NCBI RefSeq assembly: GCF_024508875.1
Contig: NZ_JANINU010000081.1
Coordinates: 1 to 45,273 of the forward strand
Direction: 5' to 3'
Length of the DNA: 45,273 bases
From: Phenylobacterium sp.
GTDB taxonomy: Bacteria; Pseudomonadota; Alphaproteobacteria; Caulobacterales; Caulobacteraceae
Positions 24,082 through 31,265 of the stretch are shown here, piece by piece. The first letter of the stretch is position 1, and each line of letters begins with the position of its first letter. The notes under the pieces are model-generated. The model was not told where the DNA came from and made no database searches. It was given only the letters and a program-made list of their open reading frames with translations. Both the position numbers and the translations under genes were made by a program.

Positions 24082-25538
24082 TCCTGGCTTTCGGCGCCCG
24101 CCGTATTGCGGCTGGTCTCCAGCGCCGCCAGGGCGCGCACCCGCGCGGCGGCGTGATCGACGATCGGGTTCGGGTAGTCGAGGCCCAGCGTGACGCCGGC
24201 GGCCGCGCGCTCGATAGGCGAGGCGGCCCACGGCTCGTGGATGAAGGCGTCGGACAGCCCTGCCAGCTCCGGAACCCAGCGCCGTACATAGGCTCCGTCC
24301 GGATCGAACTTCCGCCCCTGGCTGACGGGGTTGAACACGCGGAAATAGGGCGCCGCGTCCGCCCCACTGCCGGCGACCCACTGCCAGCTCGCGGCATTGC
24401 TGGCGAGGTCGGCGTCCACCAGCGTGTCCCAGAACCAGGCCTCGCCGGCCTGCCACGGGATCAGCAGGTCCTTCACCAGGAACGAGGCGACGATCATGCG
24501 CACCCGGTTGTGCATCCAGCCGGTGCGCCAGAGCTGGCGCATGCCCGCATCGACGATCGGGAACCCCGTCCGTCCGCGCGTCCAGGCGGCCAGCTCGTCC
24601 GGCGCGTCCCGCCACGGCATGGCGCCGAACTCCGGCCGCAGGGGCTTGTCGGGCAGGTCCGGGAAGGCGGCGAGCAGGTGCTGCGAGAACTCCCGCCAGG
24701 CGATCTCGGACAGGAACGATTCCGCGCCACCGCCCCACGGATCGCCGAAGTCCGCCATGGCCCGGCCAGCGACTGCGCGCCAGATCTGTGCGGGTCCGAT
24801 CTCGCCGAAGTGCAGGTGGGGCGACAGCCGTGAGGTGCCGTCCCGTCCCGGAATGTCTCGCTGCGTGCGGTATCCTGAGAGGCCGTCGTCCAGGAACCGG
24901 GCGAGCTGCGAGGCGGCGCCCGCTTCGCCCGGCCGCCAAGCATCGCGCAAGCCGCCCGCCCAATCCGGGCGGGTCGGTCGTAGGCCCCAATCCGTAAGGT
25001 CTTCCGACGTCACCTTGGCTGCAGGCGGGATATGTGCAGGCGCGGCCGCTTCCGGCGGCAGGCGCAGCCGCTCCCTCAGCGCCCGCCAGAACGGCGAGAA
25101 AACCCGGTAGGGGCCGCCCGACCCGGTCCTCAATTCCGCCGGATCGTGCAGCAGGCCGCCGCCGCCTTCCCGGCAGCTCGCCCCGGCCGCCTGCAGGCGG
25201 TCGCGCACCGACGCGGCCTGCACGAGCGCCCAGGGTTCATAGCGGCGGGTCCAGACCACCTGGCGGGCCCCGACCTCCGCCGCGAGCTGGGCCAGGACCT
25301 GGGCCGCCGGGCCCGTCCGGAGAACCAGCCGATTGCCCCGCGCCTCGAAGTCGGCCGCCAGGCTTTCGAGCGAGCCGTGCAGCCACCAGCGCGAGGCGCC
25401 GCCCGGCGCGTGGCCGCCCGCATCCTCATCGTCGCGGACATGGACCGGCAGCACGGGCTGCCCCGTGGCCATCGCGGCGGCGACCGCGGGGTTGTCGTGT
25501 AGGCGCAGGTCGCGCCGGAGCCAGAGGATGACGGTCAA
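24078..25538 (-). CDS. phrB: Deoxyribodipyrimidine photolyase (class I CPD photolyase)
   Basis: A 486-residue DNA-repair flavoprotein. The N-terminal alpha/beta antenna domain begins TVILWLRRDLRLHDNPAV. The FAD-binding domain contains TSRLSPHLHFGEI, ESFLSEIAWREF, TGFPIVDAGMRQL...GWMHNRVRM (the photolyase signature), and DADLASNAASWQWVAG and YFRVFNPVSQG. It splits cyclobutane pyrimidine dimers using blue light. Translation must begin at the TTG at 25538, since an in-frame stop lies six codons upstream and the conserved N-terminus starts right after it. It ends in the CTAG shared with the convergent LLM gene. The second chromophore cannot be inferred. Confidence 0.93.
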   Translation of the reverse strand: MTVILWLRRDLRLHDNPAVAAAMATGQPVLPVHVRDDEDAGGHAPGGASRWWLHGSLESLAADFEARGNRLVLRTGPAAQVLAQLAAEVGARQVVWTRRYEPWALVQAASVRDRLQAAGASCREGGGGLLHDPAELRTGSGGPYRVFSPFWRALRERLRLPPEAAAPAHIPPAAKVTSEDLTDWGLRPTRPDWAGGLRDAWRPGEAGAASQLARFLDDGLSGYRTQRDIPGRDGTSRLSPHLHFGEIGPAQIWRAVAGRAMADFGDPWGGGAESFLSEIAWREFSQHLLAAFPDLPDKPLRPEFGAMPWRDAPDELAAWTRGRTGFPIVDAGMRQLWRTGWMHNRVRMIVASFLVKDLLIPWQAGEAWFWDTLVDADLASNAASWQWVAGSGADAAPYFRVFNPVSQGRKFDPDGAYVRRWVPELAGLSDAFIHEPWAASPIERAAAGVTLGLDYPNPIVDHAAARVRALAALETSRNTAGAESQD

Positions 25539-25614
25539 GAGCGTGGTCCAGGATCAGGGGGACGATGACGTCATGGGCACCCCACCGCTGCGCCCATGTT
25601 CACAGTCCTGACGG

Positions 25615-25833
25615 TCAGCGCGGAGGCGGCGTGAACCCCTCGGGGACGAAGCCGCGCAGCAGCGCCTCCACCGCCACCGACACCGGTCCGGTGATCTGGC
25701 GCTTGCCCGACTCCATCTCGAGGATCCGGCTGCCGCCGTGGTTCTCCCCGAACCGCAGCGCCCGGGCGAGGTCGGCCGGCGACCATCCCATGGCCTCGCG
25801 CGCCTGGCGCAAATGCTCTCCCGTCTGGATCAC
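25615..25833 (-). CDS. Small XRE-type helix-turn-helix protein
   Basis: A 72-residue protein consisting of little more than an HTH_XRE domain: EHLRQAREAMGWSPADLARAL (helices 1-2), then RILEMESGKRQITGPVSVAVEALLRG, with the conserved ESGKR turn. The GTG at 25833 was chosen because GAGGA lies six bases upstream. The upstream in-frame extension toward 26904 runs through the tRNA and has no ribosome-binding site, so it is rejected. It lies between the photolyase gene and tRNA-Arg on the same strand. It is probably a DNA-binding repressor; the target is unknown. A cryptic prophage remnant is possible, but no other phage genes are seen. Confidence 0.75.
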   Translation of the reverse strand: MIQTGEHLRQAREAMGWSPADLARALRFGENHGGSRILEMESGKRQITGPVSVAVEALLRGFVPEGFTPPPR

Positions 25834-26008
25834 CTTGGTCCTCGATCTGGGGGCCGGCGACGAGATCGCCCGGCCGCCGGTTGGCGAAACGTGTCGCCTC
25901 CCTACCCCAAAAAGCGGAGCTACGCGCCCTGCAACGTCGCCGCGCGACGGCCGCCAGCCGCGCGCCGCGAAAGCGAAGCCGCTACGATCGATTTCAATGG
26001 GGAGAAAT

Positions 26009-26085
26009 TGGCGCGCCCGGAACGATTCGAACGTCCGACCCTCAGATTCGTAGTCTGATGCTCTATCCAGCTGAGCTACGGGCGC
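26009..26085 (-). tRNA. tRNA-Arg (anticodon ACG)
   Basis: Read on the minus strand, the acceptor stem GCGCCCG pairs with CGGGCGC. The D arm is GCTC...GAGC, the anticodon arm TCAGA-CTACGAA-TCTGA with anticodon ACG, and the T arm GGACG-TTCGAAT-CGTTC with one G-U pair. The discriminator is G, and the CCA end is encoded (26009-26011). The wobble A would be deaminated to inosine by TadA to read CGU, CGC and CGA. Confidence 0.97.
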
Positions 26086-26110
26086 GCACTGCCTTGCGGC
26101 GAGGGCGCGG

Positions 26111-26139
26111 AACCTAGTCGGGGGCGGAGGGGAGCGCAA
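26111..26139 (-). promoter_or_regulatory. Probable promoter of tRNA-Arg
   Basis: On the minus strand, TTGCGC (26134-26139) and TAGGTT (26111-26116) are separated by exactly 17 bases. They lie 25 bases upstream of the tRNA 5' end, a fit to a housekeeping sigma promoter with a weak -35 element. Confidence 0.5.
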
Positions 26140-26163
26140 GTCCCCCTCCGACCGATTTTTTTC
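26125..26163 (+). terminator. Hairpin plus T-run on the plus strand
   Basis: CGGAGGGG (26125-26132) pairs with CCCCTCCG (26143-26150) over a ten-base loop, and is followed within five bases by seven T's. This is the form of a rho-independent terminator for plus-strand transcription. No plus-strand gene lies upstream, and it overlaps the tRNA promoter region on the other strand. Confidence 0.5.
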
Positions 26164-26192
26164 CAGGGTCCGCCGGGCCGTGTCCGCCCGCC

Positions 26193-27485
26193 CTAGCGCC
26201 GCGGGAAGGGCAGGCCGCCGCCCAGGATGCCCTGGCGCAGGATATCGGCGGCGCTGGGAGCCTTGGGCGGCTGCTGAGGCTGCTGGCCGGGACGCTGGGC
26301 GGGCGCGCCCGCGCGGCCGCGGTTGCCGCCGCCCATCATCTCGCCCATGTCCTGGCCGAGGATGCCGCCGGTGGCCGAGCGGTAGCGCACCTTGACGGCC
26401 CACTGCTGGTTCCACGCGATCTTGGGATCCTGCGGCCGCGGCGGATAGACGAAGTTCGCCTCGCCGCCGTAGGCCACGAGCTGCAGCATCGCCGAGGGCG
26501 CGGCGTCCAGCACCTCCTTCGGCACGGCGCAGGTCTTGGTGGCCGGCCCCATCAGCGTCTTGTTGGCCACCAGGCGGTTGATATCGCCCGGGCTGAGGAA
26601 GTCGGGGTTCGAGAACGCCGAGGTCTGCACCTCGGAGGACGACCACATGACGACCGTGTCGTCCTCGCCGCCGCCGCCGATGGCGCTGGCGTAATAGGCC
26701 TCGGCGTTGCCCACGAGGTTCCAGCCGAGGTTCACCCAGCCGCCCGGCGCCTTGGAATTCGACGTCAGGTTCAGCGGGGCCAGAAAGTCCTGGTCCTCGT
26801 TGAGGGTGAAGTTGATCTCGGGGCTGTAGTTGCCGCGGATGGTGTGCGCGCCGATCAGCGAGCCGCCGGACGGCACCATGTCCCGCGTGTCCTTGTTCGG
26901 CCATTCGCCGTAGGTGCGGTTGCGGCTGGGCGACGGCGGCTGCATGGGGCGATAGTCGATGCCGCGGAACAGGTTGGCCGGGTTCTGCTTGCCGTCGGCC
27001 ATCTTGGCGAAGTCGATCACATAGGGCTGACCGGGGCGGGCGTGCTCGCCGCAGCCCCAGAAGATCAGCATCTTGCCCTTGGGCTTGCGGTACTCCTCGG
27101 GGACATAGTCCTGGCGCTCCTCGCGCTGGACCGGCTCGATCTTCGGCGTCAGCAGCGGCAGGCGCGGGCCGACCTCCAGGCCGGACGGCGGCAGGTGGTC
27201 GGCCGCCGGGGCGGCGTTGGTCTGGCTGGAGCCGAGGTCGAGGTGCAGCGTCTTCGACGCGCCGCCGCCGCCCATCATCGCGCGCATCATCGCGCCGGCG
27301 TCCGGCCGGCCGCCGCCGCCCGCGCCCATCGAAGGCATGCCGAAGCCGGTCTGCGTCTGGGCGCTCATCCAGTAGACGGCGACGGGGCCGGTCACCTTCT
27401 GCTGCGCCACGGCGCCGGAGGTGATCGTGACGGTGGCGATAGCGGCGGCGCCGGCGACGAGAGCCAGCTTGCGTCCCAGACCCAT
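26193..27485 (-). CDS. Secreted protein of unknown function with Gly/Met-rich segments
   Basis: A 430-residue protein I do not recognise. A signal peptide (MGLGRKLALVAGAAAIATVTI...GAVAQ) is followed by a Gly/Met-rich low-complexity region at about residues 45-75 (including PDAGAMMRAMMGGGG). The central folded part contains IFWGCGEHARPGQP, a FRGIDYRPMQPPSPSRNRTYGEWPN motif in two pieces, HTIRGNYSPEINFTLNEDQ and beta-rich strands up to about residue 385. A second GEMMGGGNRGRAG segment and a Gln/Pro-rich tail follow. Two cysteines (in GCGEH and KTCAVP) could form a disulfide. The ATG at 27485 has AGGAGA nine bases upstream; a TTG at 27506 lies before it in frame. It is downstream of the P1 peptidase on the same strand with a 108-base gap. 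Confidence 0.75.
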   Translation of the reverse strand: MGLGRKLALVAGAAAIATVTITSGAVAQQKVTGPVAVYWMSAQTQTGFGMPSMGAGGGGRPDAGAMMRAMMGGGGASKTLHLDLGSSQTNAAPAADHLPPSGLEVGPRLPLLTPKIEPVQREERQDYVPEEYRKPKGKMLIFWGCGEHARPGQPYVIDFAKMADGKQNPANLFRGIDYRPMQPPSPSRNRTYGEWPNKDTRDMVPSGGSLIGAHTIRGNYSPEINFTLNEDQDFLAPLNLTSNSKAPGGWVNLGWNLVGNAEAYYASAIGGGGEDDTVVMWSSSEVQTSAFSNPDFLSPGDINRLVANKTLMGPATKTCAVPKEVLDAAPSAMLQLVAYGGEANFVYPPRPQDPKIAWNQQWAVKVRYRSATGGILGQDMGEMMGGGNRGRAGAPAQRPGQQPQQPPKAPSAADILRQGILGGGLPFPRR

Positions 27486-27593
27486 TGGGAAATCTCTCCT
27501 GAACAAACCCGGCCGAACGCTAGTCCGCGAACGGCCGAAGGGAAATGCGCTTTTCTGCGGAACCGCCCTGCGGATTTGCGACCAAGGCCGCCT

Positions 27594-28616
27594 TCAGCTC
27601 GGCAGGTCCCGCCAGCAGGGGACATACGCGTCCGGCCAAGGCTTGGCTTCAAAAACGCCACGGGCGGTCGCGCGGGCGAGGCAGTCGGCCGCCAGGGCTC
27701 CCAGCCGCGCCAGCACATAGTTCTCTGGCTCGGCCAGAGGGCACCGGCCGGTGGAGATCGCGAACACCACGTCCCCGTCGAACGGTGCGTGGACCGGGCG
27801 GATGGCGCGGGCGAAGCCGTCCTGGGCCATGACCGCCAGCCGCTTCGCTTGCGCCGGCGTCAGCGCCGCGTCGGTGGCGACGCAGGCGATGGTGGTGTTG
27901 CGCTGATCGGCCGGGCGCTTGGCGAGGCCCCAGGCGTCGGGCCCGGCCCGCAAGCCCTCCGGCCCGAGCCCGCCGAATTCCGCGTCGAGCTCAAAGGGCG
28001 CCGCCCAGAACGTGCGCCCGCCCGGCGCTACCACCGAGCCCCAACTGTTCACACCCACGATCGCGCCGACCGTGTAGCCGTCGTGAGTCACCGCCGACGC
28101 CGAGCCCGTGCCGCCCTTCAGCGTTCCCGCCATTGCGCCGTAGCCGCAGCCCGCCGTGCCCAGTGCGAAATCCGCCGCCGCCGCGGCCACGGCCCGCTTG
28201 CCCAGCTCACGGTAGGGCGGGTCCTCGCCCCAGCGCTTGTCGCCGCCGTTCGCCATGTCGAACAGGATGGCGCCCGGGACGACCGGCGACTTCGGGATTC
28301 CCTCCACCAGGCCGTAGCCGCGCCCTCGCGCGCCGAGCCAGGCGGTCACGCCGTCGGCGGCCGCCAGGCCGTAGACCGAGCCCCCGGACAGCACCACGGC
28401 GTCGACCGCGTCGACCAGATTCTCCGGCGCCAGGGCGTCGGTTTCGCGCGTGCCCGGCGCGCCGCCGCGCACGTCCACCGCGCACACGGCGCGTTCGTCC
28501 GGTAGGATCACTGTGACGCCCGTTCGCACGGCCGCGTCCTCCGCCTGCCCAACGGATAGGCCGGGAACGTCGGTGATCAGGTTTCGCGGCCCTGGACCTG
28601 GCATCTTTCCGTCCAT
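27594..28616 (-). CDS. P1-family (DmpA/NylC-like) autoproteolytic peptidase
   Basis: A 340-residue protein of the Ntn-like peptidase family S58/P1, which includes beta-peptidyl aminopeptidases, DmpA and nylon hydrolase NylC. The predicted self-cleavage site is N240/T241 in DQRN-TTIACVATDA, matching the Asn-Thr site of NylC rather than the Gly-Ser site of DmpA. Lys167 (TLKGGTGSAS) and Asn190 (VGVNSWG) occupy the usual catalytic positions, and VLSGGSVYGLAAADGV is the family's early signature. Cleavage would give an alpha chain of about 240 residues and a beta chain of about 100. No signal peptide is seen. It is divergent from the gamma-glutamyltransferase gene, with 87 bases between the start codons. 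Confidence 0.88.
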   Translation of the reverse strand: MDGKMPGPGPRNLITDVPGLSVGQAEDAAVRTGVTVILPDERAVCAVDVRGGAPGTRETDALAPENLVDAVDAVVLSGGSVYGLAAADGVTAWLGARGRGYGLVEGIPKSPVVPGAILFDMANGGDKRWGEDPPYRELGKRAVAAAAADFALGTAGCGYGAMAGTLKGGTGSASAVTHDGYTVGAIVGVNSWGSVVAPGGRTFWAAPFELDAEFGGLGPEGLRAGPDAWGLAKRPADQRNTTIACVATDAALTPAQAKRLAVMAQDGFARAIRPVHAPFDGDVVFAISTGRCPLAEPENYVLARLGALAADCLARATARGVFEAKPWPDAYVPCWRDLPS

Positions 28617-28703
28617 AGGAGGGACCTCGCACGTCCGGGCGTTTGTTGTCCACGCGGCCCGCCAGCTATGGTCAAGTTCACCTGTTCAGGAGCCGCCCGT
28701 TCC

Positions 28704-30416
28704 GTGAAGTCCCCGCTTTCGCTCGCCGCCCTCGCCATTGCCGCCGCCCTGTCCGCCTGCGCGACCCCGACGACGGCCGCGCAGCCCGCCGCCAAGGCGC
28801 CGGCCGGGCCGAAGGCGATGGTCGCCGCCGCCAACCCGTTGGCCGTTGAGGCTGGTCTCAAGGTGCTGCGGGCCGGTGGCACGGCAGTCGACGCCGCCGT
28901 GGCCGTGCAGGCCACGCTGGGCCTCGTGGAACCGCAGAGCTCGGGCCTCGGCGGCGGCTCGTTCATGACCTACTACGACGCCAAGACGAAGCAGGTCACC
29001 GCCTACAACGGCCGTGAGACGGCGCCGATGGGGGCGACGCCCAAGCTGTTCTACGGCGACGACGGCAAGCCGCTGAACCGGATGACCGCGATCCTCTCCG
29101 GCCGCTCCACCGGCGTGCCCGGCGCCATCGCCATGCTGCACCTCGCCCAGTCCCAGCACGGCAAGCTGGCCTGGAAGGACCTCTTCGGCGAGGCAGAGCG
29201 CCTGGCCGACGGCGGCTTCCCCGTCCCCGGCCGCATGGCTGCCGCAGCCGCCAGCAAGGCGGGCCAGGCGGCTACGCCCGACGCCATCGCCTATTTCACA
29301 AAGCCCGACGGGACGAAGGTCCAGGCGGGCGAGATCATGAAGAACCCGGCCTACGCCGCCACGGTGCGCAAAATCGCCGCCGAGGGGCCGAAGGCGCTGC
29401 TCGAGGGTGAAATCGCCCAGGCCATCGTCGACAAGGTGCACGAAGGCGCCCTGCCGGGCACGCTCAGCCTCGCCGACCTCAAGGCCTACAGGCCGAAGTC
29501 GGAAGCCGGCCTCTGCCGCCCCTACCGGATCTACATCGTCTGCGTTCCCGGCGCTCCGTCGGGCGGGCCGGCGGTGCTGGAGGGCCTGGGCATCCTCGGT
29601 CACACCCCGATCGACAAGCACCGCAACGACGTCGAGGGCTGGTACCTGTTCAGCCAGGCCAGCCGCCTGATGTACGCCGACCGCGACCGCTACATCGGCG
29701 ACCCGGACTTCGTGAGCGTGCCGGTCGAGGGCCTGCTCGACCCGGCCTACGTCGCCGAACGGGCGAAGCTGATCGGTCCGGCTCCCGCGGCGTCGGTTGC
29801 GCCCGGCAAGCCCAAGGGCGCCGGTCCTCGCGCGCCTGACGCGACCCAGGAGGTGCACGGCACCACCCACCTCGTCATCGTCGACCAGTGGGGCAACGTC
29901 GTTTCGATGACCACCACCGTCGAAAGCATCTTCGGCTCGGGCCGGATGGTGCACGGCTTCTTCCTGAACAATCAGCTCACCGACTTCTCGTTCACGCCGG
30001 AGGAACGTGACGGGGCCCCCGCCGCCAATGCGGTCGCGCCGGGCAAGCGCCCCCGCTCGTCGATGGCTCCGGCCATCGTGCTGGACAAGAACCATCGATT
30101 CGTCGCGGCCGTCGGCTCGCCGGGCGGGCCGTCGATCCTGGCCTACAACCTCAAGGCCCTGGTCGGGATGCTGGACTGGAAGCTGCCGGTCCAGGACGCC
30201 ATCGCCCTGCCCAACATGATCGCCGGCGGCAGCTTCTACGCGGCCGAGGTGGACAAGTTCTCGCCGGAACTTCGCGCGGGGCTGGAAGCCAAGGGCGTCA
30301 AGCTGACCGCTGGATTTGGCGCGGAGGGCTCGGGCCTGCATGGGATCGAGATGACGCCGCAGGGCCTGCGGGGCGGCGCGGACCCGCGCCGCGAAGGCGT
30401 GGCGAAGGCGCCCTGA
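28704..30416 (+). CDS. ggt: Gamma-glutamyltransferase (lipoprotein)
   Basis: A 570-residue Ntn hydrolase that transfers or hydrolyses the gamma-glutamyl group of glutathione and related peptides. The nucleophile Thr387 is in HGTTHLVIVD; autocleavage before it would separate large and small subunits. NGRETAP (Arg104) is the substrate-carboxylate arginine motif, and GSPGGPSI supplies the oxyanion-hole serine region. The N-terminus reads LSLAALAIAAALSAC, a lipobox with Cys19, so the enzyme is probably membrane-anchored in the periplasm. That favours the GTG at 28704. The ATG at 28668 would add 12 residues and lies before the only AGGAG. Divergent from the P1 peptidase gene and convergent with the acyltransferase gene. 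Confidence 0.92.
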   Translation: MKSPLSLAALAIAAALSACATPTTAAQPAAKAPAGPKAMVAAANPLAVEAGLKVLRAGGTAVDAAVAVQATLGLVEPQSSGLGGGSFMTYYDAKTKQVTAYNGRETAPMGATPKLFYGDDGKPLNRMTAILSGRSTGVPGAIAMLHLAQSQHGKLAWKDLFGEAERLADGGFPVPGRMAAAAASKAGQAATPDAIAYFTKPDGTKVQAGEIMKNPAYAATVRKIAAEGPKALLEGEIAQAIVDKVHEGALPGTLSLADLKAYRPKSEAGLCRPYRIYIVCVPGAPSGGPAVLEGLGILGHTPIDKHRNDVEGWYLFSQASRLMYADRDRYIGDPDFVSVPVEGLLDPAYVAERAKLIGPAPAASVAPGKPKGAGPRAPDATQEVHGTTHLVIVDQWGNVVSMTTTVESIFGSGRMVHGFFLNNQLTDFSFTPEERDGAPAANAVAPGKRPRSSMAPAIVLDKNHRFVAAVGSPGGPSILAYNLKALVGMLDWKLPVQDAIALPNMIAGGSFYAAEVDKFSPELRAGLEAKGVKLTAGFGAEGSGLHGIEMTPQGLRGGADPRREGVAKAP

Positions 30417-30431
30417 CGCCGCCGCCGCCGC

Positions 30432-31181
30432 TCACGCCTCGTCGTCGTCCCAGCCCGCGAGCGCGCCCTCGGGATAGCCGCGCGAGAAGTGCGACGGCCA
30501 CGGGTAGGCGGGGCGGCCGGAGCCGTCGCGCAGCTTGATTTCCGCGGCCGGACGAATGGGCTTGGCGGGGTTGCCGGCCACCACCATTCCCGGCTCTACA
30601 TCCCGGGTCACCGAGGAGTGCGCCCCGACCAGGGCGTGCCGGCCCACGGTCACACCGGGCAGGATCACCGACATGGTCGCGATCACCGCATAGTCGCCGA
30701 TGGTGGGGCCCGTGCAGACCTCGCTGGGCGGCGTGGGATCGTTGGTCAGGACGACGTACGGAAAGATCCACACGAAATCGCCGATCTTCGAGCCCTTGCA
30801 GACGTGGACGTTGGAGTGGGTCCGGAAGTAGTCGCCGATCTCCGCGTCGCCCTGCAGGTCGCTCAGCGTGCCGATCTGGGCCTTGCGGCCACAGAAGACC
30901 TTTTCCCGCACGGTCACGCGGTGCCCGGTCGTCAGGCCGTCGCCGAACTGCGAACCCTGGTAGAAGACGCTGTGCGAGCGGATGTTCGCGCCCGCGCCGA
31001 TGACAAGATCCGGCCGCAGCGGGTCGGCGAGGGCAGTAGGCACGCCGATCTCGCAGTGTGACCCGATGGTCGAGCCCGGCCCGATGTGGACGCTCGGGTG
31101 GATGATCGTGAAGGCGCCGATGGTCACGCCGTCGCCGATGGAGGCCGCCGGGTCGACGTGCGCGGTCGGGTGGATCTTCAT
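30432..31181 (-). CDS. Left-handed beta-helix (hexapeptide repeat) acyltransferase
   Basis: A 249-residue protein from the ATG at 31181 (MKIHPTAHVDP), or 258 from the ATG at 31208; neither has a strong ribosome-binding site. Hexapeptide [LIV]-G-x4 repeats run from about residue 14 (ASIGDGVTIGAFTII) to about 200 (VTVGRHALVGAHSSV). The MVVAGNPAKPIR ending is typical of LpxA/WbbJ-like N- or O-acetyltransferases of sugars. The donor and acceptor are unknown. It may modify an envelope polysaccharide nucleotide sugar. The gene is last in a minus-strand run with the histidine kinase and pyrD, with 84 bases to the kinase stop. Confidence 0.82.
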   Translation of the reverse strand: MKIHPTAHVDPAASIGDGVTIGAFTIIHPSVHIGPGSTIGSHCEIGVPTALADPLRPDLVIGAGANIRSHSVFYQGSQFGDGLTTGHRVTVREKVFCGRKAQIGTLSDLQGDAEIGDYFRTHSNVHVCKGSKIGDFVWIFPYVVLTNDPTPPSEVCTGPTIGDYAVIATMSVILPGVTVGRHALVGAHSSVTRDVEPGMVVAGNPAKPIRPAAEIKLRDGSGRPAYPWPSHFSRGYPEGALAGWDDDEA

Positions 31182-31265
31182 GCGATCGACGCTAGCGCCG
31201 CGGTTCATGCGTTGTCGAGGCGCGGCACGCCTGGGCTCTCACGTCGTTCCAAGCCCGAACGGGTT

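Noticed and set aside
22714..24990. 758-codon open frame on the minus strand
   Set aside because: It lies antisense to the LLM oxidoreductase gene and in another frame of the photolyase gene; composition is Arg/His/Gly-rich, as expected for a GC-rich shadow.
25834..26085. tRNA-Arg plus HTH gene as an integration site of a mobile element
   Set aside because: No integrase gene and no duplicated tRNA 3' end were seen; the neighbours are ordinary chromosomal genes.
25615..26904. Long minus-strand frame joining the HTH protein to upstream sequence
   Set aside because: It would run through the tRNA-Arg gene and the secreted-protein gene in another frame; only the last 72 codons have HTH features and a proper start.
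28686..30341. 551-codon open frame antisense to the gamma-glutamyltransferase gene
   Set aside because: The sense strand has a clear conserved enzyme with all catalytic residues; the antisense product has low-complexity shadow composition.
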